Of a DNA stretch of 53,086 nucleotides, positions 43,924 through 53,086 are shown piece by piece. Below the pieces are notes generated by a model. It saw nothing but the letters and a program-made list of their open reading frames with translations. It made no database searches and was not told the origin of the DNA. Positions within the stretch are counted from its first letter, which is position 1; every line of letters starts with the position of its first letter. A program made the position numbers and the translations under genes. The DNA is from Candidatus Giovannonibacteria bacterium RIFCSPHIGHO2_01_FULL_45_24 (GTDB lineage: Bacteria > Patescibacteriota > Minisyncoccia > UBA11713 > 2-01-FULL-45-33), in NCBI GenBank assembly GCA_001778495.1, contig MFHE01000006.1:1-53086 (forward strand). Reading direction: 5' to 3'.

Positions 43924-44985
43924 ATGGCAATCGCGTTTTTGATATTTTTGGCGGCGCTGCTACTTTTGGTCATTTCTCACGAGGCGGGGCATTTTTTCGC
44001 GGCGCGTGCTTTTGGGATAAAAGTTGAAGAGTTCGGTTTTGGAATTCCGCCGCGCATTTTTGGGTTGTGGCGGGATAAGCGCGGCACGCTTTTTTCTTTG
44101 AACCTTCTGCCTTTCGGCGGGTTTGTGAAAATTTTTGGAGAGGAGGGAAAAGAAGTTTCCAACCCGCAAAGTTTCGGTTCCAAACCGGCTTGGGCGCGCG
44201 CCTCGGTGCTTATAAGCGGCGTTTTGGCGAATGTATTTTTGGCGTATATTTTATTTGTTTTTGTAAGTGGTTTGGGTGTTATGGAAGCGGTTTCCGAAGA
44301 CGGGGCGGCGCTTTATCCGGACGCAAAGATAACGATTTTGGAAGTTGCCCCGAACTCGCCGGCGGAGAGTGCGGGCATACAAATAGGCGACAAAGTAGGC
44401 GGCTTTAAAAAAATAGAAGGATTGCAAAAATTTTTAAAAGAAAATGCCGGCAAAAGCGTCGTTTTAAATATTTCTCGCGGCGGAAAAGAGCTGTTTATTG
44501 AAGCATCTCCGAGAAAAACGCCTCCGGAAGGGGAAGGCGCTTTGGGAGTGGCTTTGGGATGGACAAGAATAAAAAAAGCTCCGTGGATGCTTGCTCCTCT
44601 GGAAGGGGCCAAACTCACGGGGCGGGCGGTTTGGGGAACCATATCGGGATTTTACTGGCTCGCAAAGGATTTTTTGGCGCAAAGACCGCCCGAAGTTGAG
44701 GTGGCCGGCCCGGTGGGAATTTTTAACATCACCGCCTCCGCCATCGGCGCCGGGTGGGGGTTTCTGCTCACTCTTTTGGGGCTGCTTTCAATAAATCTCG
44801 CTATTATAAATATAATTCCTTTCCCGGGCCTGGACGGCGGCCGGCTATTTTTTGTGCTTTTGGAAGTCGTTCGCGGCAAGCGCATTTCTCCAAAAACCAG
44901 CGCTTTGGCCCACAGCTTGGGACTTATGATTTTAATCGCCCTCATGCTTGCCGTAACCTACCGCGATATTGCAAAAATTTTCTGA
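43924..44985 (+). CDS. rseP: Site-2 protease RseP (M50) with PDZ
   Basis: VISHEAGHFFAARAFGIKVEEFGFGIPPR; NIIPFPGLDGGRLFFV. Confidence 0.92.
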   Translation: MAIAFLIFLAALLLLVISHEAGHFFAARAFGIKVEEFGFGIPPRIFGLWRDKRGTLFSLNLLPFGGFVKIFGEEGKEVSNPQSFGSKPAWARASVLISGVLANVFLAYILFVFVSGLGVMEAVSEDGAALYPDAKITILEVAPNSPAESAGIQIGDKVGGFKKIEGLQKFLKENAGKSVVLNISRGGKELFIEASPRKTPPEGEGALGVALGWTRIKKAPWMLAPLEGAKLTGRAVWGTISGFYWLAKDFLAQRPPEVEVAGPVGIFNITASAIGAGWGFLLTLLGLLSINLAIINIIPFPGLDGGRLFFVLLEVVRGKRISPKTSALAHSLGLMILIALMLAVTYRDIAKIF

Positions 44986-44991
44986 CCAACT

Positions 44992-45012
44992 GGTCAACCT
45001 GGCAGGTTGACC
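44992..45012. repeat. REP-like palindrome GGTCAACCTGGCAGGTTGACC upstream of transposase
   Basis: Perfect inverted arms (GGTCAACCTG/CAGGTTGACC). Confidence 0.9.
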
Positions 45013-45042
45013 AAAGAGTGCCCGCGGGTATAATATAACGAC

Positions 45043-45714
45043 ATGAACAAGGAAATAACTTTTGAGGGCGAGCATTCGGTATACCATATTTTTAGCAGAG
45101 GCGTAGAAAAACGTGATATTTTTTCTGATGACGACGACAGAAATAGATTTTTATTTTTGCTCTGCGCGCTTCAGGGTAATGTATTTTTCAATCACATTTC
45201 CAGCTTAGCGAAAAAATTTGGTCAACGTGGCACGTCGGCGCTTCAGGAAATTGAGCGAGACATTTTTAATGCGCAGATTGTTGAGCTTATCGGGTTTGTT
45301 TTGATGCCAAATCACTATCATTTGATGCTTCTGGAGTTACAAGAAAATGGAATTAGTAAGTTTATGAGCAGATTAGGAAATAGCTACACTAAATATTTTA
45401 ACCTTAAACACAAGCGCAATGGCTATTTGTTCAGCAGCCACTGCAATAAAATATTGGTTGATACTAATGAATATCTTTTGCATTTATCTGCGTATATTCA
45501 TCGCAATCCTAGAGAGTTGATTGGCTGGCGCAATAAAGAATCTAAGTATCCATGGTCTAGTTATCAAGATTATATCGGTTCGAATAGATTCGGAAATTTT
45601 ATAAACAGGTCTATTTTGTTAGATCAATTTTCTAGTCCTGAAGAGTACGGCGCGTTTGTAAGCAGCAGTAAAGCAAAGGATTACGAAGATTTTTTGGCCA
45701 ACCTGCCAGATTGA
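45043..45714 (+). CDS. REP-associated tyrosine transposase (RAYT / Y1_Tnp, IS200-like)
   Basis: HSVYHIFSRGVEKRDIFSDDDDRNRFL; GFVLMPNHYHLMLLE (HxH); SAYIHRNPRELIGWRNKESKYPWSSYQDYIG. Confidence 0.9.
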   Translation: MNKEITFEGEHSVYHIFSRGVEKRDIFSDDDDRNRFLFLLCALQGNVFFNHISSLAKKFGQRGTSALQEIERDIFNAQIVELIGFVLMPNHYHLMLLELQENGISKFMSRLGNSYTKYFNLKHKRNGYLFSSHCNKILVDTNEYLLHLSAYIHRNPRELIGWRNKESKYPWSSYQDYIGSNRFGNFINRSILLDQFSSPEEYGAFVSSSKAKDYEDFLANLPD

Positions 45715-45716
45715 CC
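45696..45716. repeat. REP-like imperfect palindrome GGCCAACCTGCCAGATTGACC at transposase 3' end
   Basis: Degenerate match to 44992..45012, overlapping the ORF C-terminus. Confidence 0.75.
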
Positions 45717-45772
45717 AAAGTTGTGGAGTTTTATTTTTTGATTTTTTATTGAAATACGGCTAACATATTCTC

Positions 45773-46984
45773 ATGCGTTTAAGCGAGCTTTTTACTAAAA
45801 CCCGAAGGACTCCGCCCAAAGACGAGGAGAGCGCGAACGCCATTTTTTTGGAGCAGGGAGGATTTATTAAAAAAGAAGCGGCCGGAGTTTATACTTTTCT
45901 GCCCTTGGGGTTGAGAGTTTTAAATAAGGTAGAAAATATTGTCCGGGAGGAAATGGACAGAGTCGGGGGCGCAGAGATTTTGATGCCCGCGCTGCATCCA
46001 GCTGAAAATTGGGAGGCGACAGGCAGGTGGAATAAGTTTGACGCGCTTTTTAAAACCGAAAGCCGTTTCGGCGGCAGGTACGCTTTGGGTCCGACGCACG
46101 AAGAGATAATTTATCCTTTGCTTAAGCATTTCTTGAGCTCGTATAAAGACCTGCCGATTAAGGTTTACCAGATTCAGACTAAGTTTAGGGACGAAAAAAG
46201 GGCAAAGGCCGGGCTTTTGCGCTCGCGCGAGTTTCGGATGAAGGATTTTTACAGCTTTCACGCAGGCGACAAGGAGCGCGATAAGTTTTACGAAGAGATG
46301 AAAAAGGCCTATCTTAAAACTTTCAGGCGTATTGGGCTTAAAGTGATAGTGGCGGAGGCATCCGGCGGAACTTTTTCGGAGCTTTCGCTGGAGTTTCAGG
46401 TCGCCTCGCTTGCGGGAGAAGACACTTTGTTTTTGTGCAAAAAGTGCGGTTCTGCGCGAAATAAAGAAATCGCCGCCAGCGGCGAAGAATGCCAAAAGTG
46501 CGGCGGAGAAACGGAGGAAATTAAAACAATAGAAGTGGGCAACATTTTCCCGTTAAAAGAGAAATTCGCCGAGGATTTTGGCTTGAAATTCAAAGACACC
46601 AAAGGCAAAGAGCACCTGGTCTCCGCCGGATGCTACGGGCTGGGAACGACGCGCGTAATGGGCACGGCAGTGGAGGTAGGGCACGATGAGCGCGGAATAA
46701 TTTGGCCGAAAGAAATTGCCCCGTTTCAAATACATCTCGTAGGACTGGATAAAGACGCCTCAAAAATTTACTCCATGATGATTGCGGAAGGAAGGGAAGT
46801 GTTGTATGATGACCGCCGGGGCGCGACGGCAGGAGAAAAATTCGCTGACGCCGACTTCATTGGCGCACCCGTAAGAGTTATCCTAAGCGCCCGGACAATG
46901 CAAGACGGCTCGGTTGAAATTAAAAAACGTTCGGCGAAAAATGCAATCATGGTTAAAATTAAAGATTTGCTCAAATATGTTTAA
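45773..46984 (+). CDS. proS: Prolyl-tRNA synthetase
   Basis: RLSELFTKTRRTPPKDEESANAIFLEQGGFIKKEAAGVYTFLPLGLRVLNKVENIVREEMD; ALGPTHEEIIYPLLKHF. Confidence 0.94.
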   Translation: MRLSELFTKTRRTPPKDEESANAIFLEQGGFIKKEAAGVYTFLPLGLRVLNKVENIVREEMDRVGGAEILMPALHPAENWEATGRWNKFDALFKTESRFGGRYALGPTHEEIIYPLLKHFLSSYKDLPIKVYQIQTKFRDEKRAKAGLLRSREFRMKDFYSFHAGDKERDKFYEEMKKAYLKTFRRIGLKVIVAEASGGTFSELSLEFQVASLAGEDTLFLCKKCGSARNKEIAASGEECQKCGGETEEIKTIEVGNIFPLKEKFAEDFGLKFKDTKGKEHLVSAGCYGLGTTRVMGTAVEVGHDERGIIWPKEIAPFQIHLVGLDKDASKIYSMMIAEGREVLYDDRRGATAGEKFADADFIGAPVRVILSARTMQDGSVEIKKRSAKNAIMVKIKDLLKYV

Positions 46985-48029
46985 TAAACTCTTCGGAGCA
47001 TTTTCAAAAGACCTGGGGATTGATTTGGGCACGGCCAACACGCTGGTTTACGTAAAAGGCGAGGGGATTGTGATAAACGAGCCGTCCGTCGTCGCGCTTA
47101 ACCAAAAAACCGGGCAGGTGGTGGCCATCGGCAATGAGGCGAAGAAAATGGTCGGCCGCACGCCGGGGCATATCGTGGCCATGCGCCCTTTGGTGGAGGG
47201 CGTGATTTCCGACTTTGAAGTAACGGCGGAGATGCTTACTTATTTTATAAAAAGCGTGCACAGCGCGACTTCCCAGCTTTTCGCGCGTCCCAGGGTAGTT
47301 ATCGGCATTCCTTCAAGCATTACTGAAGTGGAGCGGAGGGCCGTACGAGACGCGGCGCATAGCGCCGGAGCGAGGGAAGTTTATTTGGTGGAAGAGCCCA
47401 TGGCCGCGGCTATCGGCGCGCGCCTGCCCATACAGGAAGCGGTCGGAAGCATGATTATAGATTTGGGCGGAGGGACTACGGATATAGCGGTGATTTCCTT
47501 GGGCGGGATAGTCGCTTCGCGCAATCTCCGTATCGCCGGCGACAGATTCAACGAAGATATCGCCAATTACGCCAGGGACGAATTTAAGCTTCTCATCGGC
47601 GAGCGCACCGCGGAGGACGTTAAAATTTCAATCGGCTCCGTCTGGAAAACAAACGAGGTTTTGGAAGGGACTTTGCGCGGCAGGGATTTGGTTACCGGTT
47701 TGCCGAGGGAAGTTTTAATCACGGATGGCGATGTGCGAGCGGCTCTCTCTAAATCCACGAAGGCAATCGTGGAAGCGGTGAAAGCGACCATTGAAGACAC
47801 CCCTCCGGAACTTGTGGCGGATATTATGCGCCGCGGGATACTGCTTGTGGGCGGAGGGGGCCTGATAAGAGGCTTGGACCGGCTCTTGGAAAGGGAAACC
47901 AAAATGCCGGTTTATCTGGTTGAGGATCCGCTTACTGCTGTCGTCCGCGGCACGGGAATAATTTTGGAGGACTTGGACGGACTCCGCGAAGTTTTCATTG
48001 AAGACGACTATGACATTCCGCCAAAATAA
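46977..48029 (+). CDS. mreB: Rod-shape protein MreB (paralogue 2)
   Basis: LGIDLGTANTLVYVKGEGIVINEPSVVALNQKTGQVVAIGNEAKKMVGRTPGHI; ATG at 46977 overlaps proS end. Confidence 0.94.
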   Translation: MFNKLFGAFSKDLGIDLGTANTLVYVKGEGIVINEPSVVALNQKTGQVVAIGNEAKKMVGRTPGHIVAMRPLVEGVISDFEVTAEMLTYFIKSVHSATSQLFARPRVVIGIPSSITEVERRAVRDAAHSAGAREVYLVEEPMAAAIGARLPIQEAVGSMIIDLGGGTTDIAVISLGGIVASRNLRIAGDRFNEDIANYARDEFKLLIGERTAEDVKISIGSVWKTNEVLEGTLRGRDLVTGLPREVLITDGDVRAALSKSTKAIVEAVKATIEDTPPELVADIMRRGILLVGGGGLIRGLDRLLERETKMPVYLVEDPLTAVVRGTGIILEDLDGLREVFIEDDYDIPPK

Positions 48030-48726
48030 TAAAGCGCCAGGACTTAAATTTTACGCGGGGGCACTTTTCTGGCTGGCGCTTCTGGCGCTCATTTTTTTTA
48101 ACGCGCCCAAGGTGTTTTTAAAAAATATTACCACGAAAGCCGTTTTATTTTTCGCTCCGGAGCTGGCAGGATTGCGCGCGAGCCGCCAAAATCTCGCCTT
48201 GCTTTTGAGAATAGCGGACCTTGAGCACGAAAATGAGCTTCTTAGAAAATCTTTGGGTCTACGGCCGGCGCAGACTATTTCGGCGAAGGTTATTTTCGGC
48301 GGCGGGTATTTTTTTATGGACGCGGTTTTTATTAACGTAGGGAATGAGGCGGGGGCAAGGCCAGGAGACTTAGTAACTTCGGAGGACGGCGTTTTGGTTG
48401 GTAAAATTGTCGAAAGCTCAAGCGGCTGGAGCAAGGTTTTGCTTTTCGGCGGAGTGGGCGAGGAGGCGGCGCTCCGCTTGGGCAAGGAGCCCGGCGCCCC
48501 CGTAGGAGCAATGGGGCGAGGAGGCGGCGAGTTTATCGCCGAGCTCCCGGCCGGCGCGGATGTTGAAGTCGGGGATGCGGCGCGCTTTTCTGATTTGCCA
48601 GATTACATAGCCGGGCTTGTGGATAAAATCGCGGTTGAAGAGGGGAGCAAATTAAAAAGAGTTTTTATTAAAACGCCGTTTTCCCCAAGCGCGCTTTACG
48701 AAGTTAGAGTGCTTCTGAAAAAATGA
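47998..48726 (+). CDS. mreC: Rod-shape-determining protein MreC
   Basis: N-terminal TM, coiled coil, VFINVGNEAGARPGDLVTSEDGVLVGKIVESSSGWSKVLL; start may be 48010. Confidence 0.88.
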   Translation: MKTTMTFRQNNKAPGLKFYAGALFWLALLALIFFNAPKVFLKNITTKAVLFFAPELAGLRASRQNLALLLRIADLEHENELLRKSLGLRPAQTISAKVIFGGGYFFMDAVFINVGNEAGARPGDLVTSEDGVLVGKIVESSSGWSKVLLFGGVGEEAALRLGKEPGAPVGAMGRGGGEFIAELPAGADVEVGDAARFSDLPDYIAGLVDKIAVEEGSKLKRVFIKTPFSPSALYEVRVLLKK

Positions 48727-49031
48727 TTGATTACAGGATTTTACTCCCGGCGTTTTTGTACGGCATTATATTTGAAAGTTTCGGAGCGGCCCATTTTGGG
48801 TTTTATTTGGCTCCTTTGATGGTCGCCGCGTTTTTGCTTGCGGCGCTCCCTTTTACGATTAGGATCGCAAATCTGGCTATCGCTTGGATTTTGGGCACGT
48901 CACTTATGTTGTTTTTAGCGGTTTTTTGGGGCGGCGGCGCTTTGCCGTCAACCAAGGTATTGATTCATATCGCGGCTTACTTATCGCCGTTTTTAATAAT
49001 TGCAAGCGCATTTTATGATACGAAGAGATAA
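48723..49031 (+). CDS. MreD-like small membrane protein
   Basis: Multi-TM, position between mreC and PBP2. Confidence 0.6.
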   Translation: MIDYRILLPAFLYGIIFESFGAAHFGFYLAPLMVAAFLLAALPFTIRIANLAIAWILGTSLMLFLAVFWGGGALPSTKVLIHIAAYLSPFLIIASAFYDTKR

Positions 49032-50697
49032 AAGAGAAATAGAAATAGACGAAATTTTTCTGGACCAAAAAAACGCGCCCGGTTTCCATAAAGAAAATCT
49101 TGAGGGCGTAATAGAAAATCCGGTAAAAAAAGAATTATTTTGGTTTTTGGGCACGGCTATCTTCGTCGTATTTTTGGGTTTCGGATTGCGCGCCTATTTT
49201 CTTCAAATTGTAAATGGAGACGCGTTTTTGGCGCGCGCGGAGAAAAATTTTTTAAGAGCGGTGAGTCAGCGCGTTGAGCGGGGGATAATTTACGACAGGG
49301 ATTTGCTCCCCCTTGCTTACAACGAAACTGTAGCCATAGGCAGCATCAGAAAATATCCGCCGCGCGGACTCCTCCATATTTTGGGTTTTTTAAGCTATTC
49401 CGGCAAAGAGCAGGGCGAACTTGCTTACGGAGCGAGCGGCCTTGAATCGGCTTACGACGAGGTACTCCGGGGAGAACCCGCCAAGGGGATTGAAGAAATT
49501 GACGCGAAGGGGAATATAATCAGCGAAGGGATTTCGGAAAAAGGCAAGCCGGGCGAAAATATTTTAACGAGCATCTCTTACGACCTTCAGCAAAAGCTTG
49601 CGGAAGCGCTGGGCAGGACAATGCTCTCCCGCGGATTTCGGGGCGGAGCCGGAGTGATTATGGACGTAGAGAGCGGCGAAATTCTGGCTCTCGTAAGCGC
49701 GCCGGAGTTTGACCCTAATCTGCTAGCCGGGAAAAATGAACCAGAGGAAGTAAACAAGCTTCTCAATGACGCGAGCAAGCCGTTTTTGAACAGGGCTGTC
49801 TCCGGACTTTACGCGCCTGGGTCAATAGTCAAGCCAGCGCTGGCGGCTGGCGCGCTTTTTGAAAATATTATAACCCCCGAGGAGAAAATACTGAGCACCG
49901 GGAGCATAAGCTTGCCGAATCCTTACAACCCGTCCCGCCCCAATGTATTTCTGGACTGGAAAGCCCACGGGTGGGTTGATATGCGAGAAGCCCTTGCCCA
50001 ATCCAGCGACGTTTATTTTTATGAAATTGGCGGAGGATACCAGGGCCGGAAAGGGCTGGGGCCGTGGAACATAAAAAAATATTTATCCATGTTCGGGATG
50101 AATTCAAAAAGCGGGATTGATTTGCCCGGAGAAGCGGCCGGGCATTTGCCTGACCCTTCAGAAAAACAGGGCGGAAGAGCATGGACCATCGGCGATACTT
50201 ATCACGTCTCCATCGGCCAGGGGGATATTTATATTACGCCGATTGAGGCCGCCGTTTACGCTTCGGTCCTCGCGTCGGAGGGAGCGGTGGTTTACCCACA
50301 TTTAGTTACCGCGATTTTGGACCAAAATAAAAAACCGGTTCAGATTTTAAGCTACCCACAAAAAGAAAAACTTGCTTTGCCGCCGGAAATTTTTAAAGTT
50401 ATACGCGAGGGAATGAGAGCGTCGGTGCTGCGCGGCACAGCAAGCGGGCTTAGCGACATTCCTTTGGAAATCGCGGCCAAAACGGGGACGGCGGAAATAG
50501 GCCAAAAAGACAGGGTGAATTCCTGGTCAATAGGATTTTTGCCGGCAGGAGCTCCCCGGCTGGCATTCGCGATATTGCTTGAATCCGGGCCGCGGCAGAA
50601 CACGATTGGCGCGACGTACGTCGCTTCGGAAGTTTTCCGGTGGGCGGCGGACACAGATTTTCTTTCCGGGATGGATGGTGCTATACTACGGAGATAA
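49015..50697 (+). CDS. mrdA: Penicillin-binding protein 2-like transpeptidase
   Basis: SIVK (SxxK), ALAQSSDVYFYEIGGGYQ, AAKTGTAEIG; mre operon context. Confidence 0.88.
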   Translation: MIRRDKREIEIDEIFLDQKNAPGFHKENLEGVIENPVKKELFWFLGTAIFVVFLGFGLRAYFLQIVNGDAFLARAEKNFLRAVSQRVERGIIYDRDLLPLAYNETVAIGSIRKYPPRGLLHILGFLSYSGKEQGELAYGASGLESAYDEVLRGEPAKGIEEIDAKGNIISEGISEKGKPGENILTSISYDLQQKLAEALGRTMLSRGFRGGAGVIMDVESGEILALVSAPEFDPNLLAGKNEPEEVNKLLNDASKPFLNRAVSGLYAPGSIVKPALAAGALFENIITPEEKILSTGSISLPNPYNPSRPNVFLDWKAHGWVDMREALAQSSDVYFYEIGGGYQGRKGLGPWNIKKYLSMFGMNSKSGIDLPGEAAGHLPDPSEKQGGRAWTIGDTYHVSIGQGDIYITPIEAAVYASVLASEGAVVYPHLVTAILDQNKKPVQILSYPQKEKLALPPEIFKVIREGMRASVLRGTASGLSDIPLEIAAKTGTAEIGQKDRVNSWSIGFLPAGAPRLAFAILLESGPRQNTIGATYVASEVFRWAADTDFLSGMDGAILRR

Positions 50698-50705
50698 TAA
50701 ATTTT

Positions 50706-51176
50706 ATGAACGACCTAGATTCAGCGTATTTTTCAAAAGAGGGTTTGGCCAAGCTTAAAAACGAACTTGGAACTCTTAAGACTAAAAAGCGGAAAGAAAT
50801 AGCCGACCGGCTTGAGTTCGCGAAAAGCTTGGGAGATTTGTCCGAGAACTCGGAATATCAAGAGGCGAAAGAGTCGCAGATATTAAACGAGGCCAAAATA
50901 GCCGAGCTGGAAGATATGCTTCGCCGCGCCGTGGTTGTTGAAGGCGGCGCCAAAGGGGGCGCGGCGAACATTGGATCAAGAATTACGGTTGAGGATTCCT
51001 CCGGCCAGCGGCTCAATTTCACCATCGTGGGTTCCAATGAGGCCTCTCCGGCCGAAAACAAAATTTCAAACGAATCCCCGCTTGGCAAGGCGCTCTTGGG
51101 ACGGAAAAAATACGATTCCGTTTCGGTTCAAACGCCAAAAGGCGCGGCTTTGTATAAAATCGTTGATATAATATAA
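50706..51176 (+). CDS. greA: Transcription elongation factor GreA
   Basis: YFSKEGLAKLKNELGTLKTKKRKEIADRLEFAKSLGDLSENSEYQEAKESQ. Confidence 0.92.
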   Translation: MNDLDSAYFSKEGLAKLKNELGTLKTKKRKEIADRLEFAKSLGDLSENSEYQEAKESQILNEAKIAELEDMLRRAVVVEGGAKGGAANIGSRITVEDSSGQRLNFTIVGSNEASPAENKISNESPLGKALLGRKKYDSVSVQTPKGAALYKIVDII

Positions 51177-51178
51177 GT

Positions 51179-52606
51179 ATGCCTTCTCCGGGGGAAGAAA
51201 TAAGAAAACATCGCGTTGGGAAAATCGGCCTTTTGCGCTCATTTGGAATTGACCCTTATCCCGCCATCGCGCAGTTCGCGCTTACGGAAATAAGCGCCGT
51301 GAAAGAAAATTTCAAAAGGCGCAGGGCTGCGGGAAAACCCGTGTGCGTTGCGGGGAGAATTATGGCCAAGCGCGGACACGGCGGTTCCGTTTTTTTTGAT
51401 ATTTTTGATGGTTCGACTTCGCTCACCACAAGCGGGAAGCTTCAGATTTTTATGGGAGAAGATAAAGTAGGCGCCGAGGCGTATAAATTATTTACGGACA
51501 CGGCCGACATCGGCGATTTCGTTGCCGTCTGCGGCAAACCATTTTATACAAAAAAGAAAGAACCGACCATAGAAGTTTTGAAATGGAATATGCTTGCGAA
51601 ATCTTTGCTGCCGCTTCCAGAAAAATGGCATGGACTTCAGGACGTAGAAGAAAGGTTTAGGAAAAGATATTTGGACGCCCTGATGAACCCGGAGGTGCGG
51701 GAGCGTTTTTTGTTGAGGTCCAACATCGCGCGGAATTTGCGGAATATTTTGGACAAGGAAAATTACGTGGAAGTGGAAACCCCGATGCTCCAGCCGATAT
51801 ACGGCGGGGCGCTGGCGGAGCCGTTTAAGACCCGCCACCGCATGCTGGATATGGATATGTATTTAAGAATCGCCCCGGAGCTTTATTTAAAAAGATTGCT
51901 CGCGGCGGGATTTAATAAAATTTACGAAATCGGAAAAAATTTCAGGAATGAGGGCTTGGACGCGACGCACAATCCGGAATTCACCACCATAGAGCTCTAC
52001 GCCGCTTACAAAGACGCGGCGTATCTTAGAGATTTTATGTCCGCTGTTTTAGAACGGCTGATTAAAATTGTTTTGGGCGCGTCATCGTTTGAATTTGGCG
52101 GGAAAACAATAAAATTTCCTAAAAAGATCCCCACGATAAAATTTTGGCAGGTTTTGGAAAAGCACGCCGGTCTTGCGGACACGAAGAAGTTAAACCCAAA
52201 CGATGCGGATGAAATTTTTAAAAAAATATGCCGCCCCAAAATTATAAACCCTGTCTATGTCGTGGATTATCCGATAGAAATGTCTCCTTTGGCGAAAAAT
52301 CGCGCAGGGAACCTGAAAATTGTTGACCGCTTCCAGCTTATCGTCGGCGGGATTGAACTTATTAACGGTTTCTCTGAACTTAACGATCCGGAAGAGCAAA
52401 GAAAGCGCTTGGAAGCCCAAGAAAAATTAAGAGCCGCAGAAAACAAAGAGGCCCATCCGATGGACGAAGATTTTATAGAGATGCTTGAATACGGCATGCC
52501 GCCCGCCGCCGGATTAGCCGTAAGCATAGACCGGCTAGCCATGCTTTTAACGGATATGCACAATATTAAAGAAGTCATTATTTTCCCCACAATGAAGCCG
52601 AAATGA
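51179..52606 (+). CDS. lysS: Lysyl-tRNA synthetase class II
   Basis: RYLDALMNPEVRERFLLRSNIARNLRNIL..VEVETPMLQPIYGGALAEPFKTRH; FRNEGLDATHNPEFTTIELY. Confidence 0.94.
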   Translation: MPSPGEEIRKHRVGKIGLLRSFGIDPYPAIAQFALTEISAVKENFKRRRAAGKPVCVAGRIMAKRGHGGSVFFDIFDGSTSLTTSGKLQIFMGEDKVGAEAYKLFTDTADIGDFVAVCGKPFYTKKKEPTIEVLKWNMLAKSLLPLPEKWHGLQDVEERFRKRYLDALMNPEVRERFLLRSNIARNLRNILDKENYVEVETPMLQPIYGGALAEPFKTRHRMLDMDMYLRIAPELYLKRLLAAGFNKIYEIGKNFRNEGLDATHNPEFTTIELYAAYKDAAYLRDFMSAVLERLIKIVLGASSFEFGGKTIKFPKKIPTIKFWQVLEKHAGLADTKKLNPNDADEIFKKICRPKIINPVYVVDYPIEMSPLAKNRAGNLKIVDRFQLIVGGIELINGFSELNDPEEQRKRLEAQEKLRAAENKEAHPMDEDFIEMLEYGMPPAAGLAVSIDRLAMLLTDMHNIKEVIIFPTMKPK

Positions 52607-52618
52607 TATAATTGGTTT

Positions 52619-52732
52619 ATGGCCCAACTGACAAAACAACAAATCAAACGGCAAGATTTCGTGGATAACGAAGTTTTTGAGTTGGTTCAACGGCTTGCGC
52701 AATCCGCAAAAATTAAATGGGATTATGAGTGA
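52619..52732 (+). CDS. Possible 37-aa small protein preceding methyltransferase
   Basis: MAQLTKQQIKRQDFVDNEVFELVQRLAQSAKIKWDYE*; TATAAT box 6 nt upstream. Confidence 0.45.
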   Translation: MAQLTKQQIKRQDFVDNEVFELVQRLAQSAKIKWDYE

Positions 52733-52766
52733 GATGCGGTTTTATCCTTATCTAAAAATATGAAAT

Positions 52767-53086
52767 ATGACAATTAGTACCATAGAAAAAATTGATTTAT
52801 TTAATAAGAAGACAAAAACCAAAGTAAAAGCAAACGTCATTCTTGGTAATTGTCTGGATGTCTTAAAAAACATGCCAAACAATTCTATTGATCTTATAGT
52901 CACATCACCGCCGTATGCCGATCAAAGAAAAAGCACTTACGGTGGAATTAGCCCTAATAAATATGTAGACTGGTTTTTGCCTATCGCTGAAGAGTTATTG
53001 CGTGTTTTACATCCAAAAGGAACTTTTATTTTAAATATCAAAGAGAAGGTTGTTAATAGTGAACGACACACTTATGTCATGGAATT
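52767..53086 (+). CDS. DNA methyltransferase (TSPPY, N4/N6 class), 3' truncated by window edge
   Basis: NVILGNCLDVLKNMPNNSIDLIVTSPPYADQRKSTYGGI...EELLRVLHPKGTFILNIKEKV. Confidence 0.88.
   Translation, partial: MTISTIEKIDLFNKKTKTKVKANVILGNCLDVLKNMPNNSIDLIVTSPPYADQRKSTYGGISPNKYVDWFLPIAEELLRVLHPKGTFILNIKEKVVNSERHTYVME

Noticed and set aside
41776-48029. Two mreB genes as a recent tandem duplication
   Set aside because: The two MreB sequences are well diverged and embedded in different operons; multiple MreB paralogues are common
1-53086. UGA recoding (as in SR1/Gracilibacteria)
   Set aside because: Many confident genes end at TGA at the expected C-terminus (e.g. lysS, trypsin-like and ribosomal genes) and no in-frame UGA is needed for conserved proteins

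Overview
The window reads as an accessory-rich stretch of a Patescibacteria/CPR (Parcubacteria-like) chromosome using the standard bacterial code. This lineage call is an inference from gene content, in-frame palindromic repeats and the 'GNVGIGTTSP' fibre protein. Housekeeping blocks: rplY, prfA, rpmE, rpsB-tsf, pcm-mltG-rpsP-khpA-trmD, murA-mreB, holB-frr-rseP, proS-mreBCD-PBP2-greA-lysS, clpB, four intact tRNAs and a small unlisted rpmG. An Fe-S/oxidative-stress block holds an NDH-2-like protein, Rrf2, IscS, IscU, a ferredoxin, SOD and NifU-C. The most unusual locus is a 2778-aa ORF (30866-39202). It has an N-terminal excisionase/MerR-like HTH, a TM segment, a phage-tail-fibre-like repeat stalk, a Peptidase_S74 chaperone and a DUF5011-like tail. 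Two canonical inteins interrupt it at paralogous repeat positions, and each carries a NYN (PIN-like) nuclease domain where a homing endonuclease would normally sit. Both inteins share a G7 tract between the NYN domain and the C-terminal Hint block. Other candidates for follow-up: a PaaX/Cas2-like gene bracketed by inverted 24-bp palindromes; a GIY-YIG gene between a tRNA-Thr(UGU) 5' half and an intact tRNA-Thr(UGU); a RAYT-type transposase with flanking REP palindromes; palindromic repeats inserted in frame into several genes; a clpB stop codon inside a tRNA-Tyr anticodon loop; and recurrent -10 boxes 6-8 nt from start codons, suggesting leaderless transcription.
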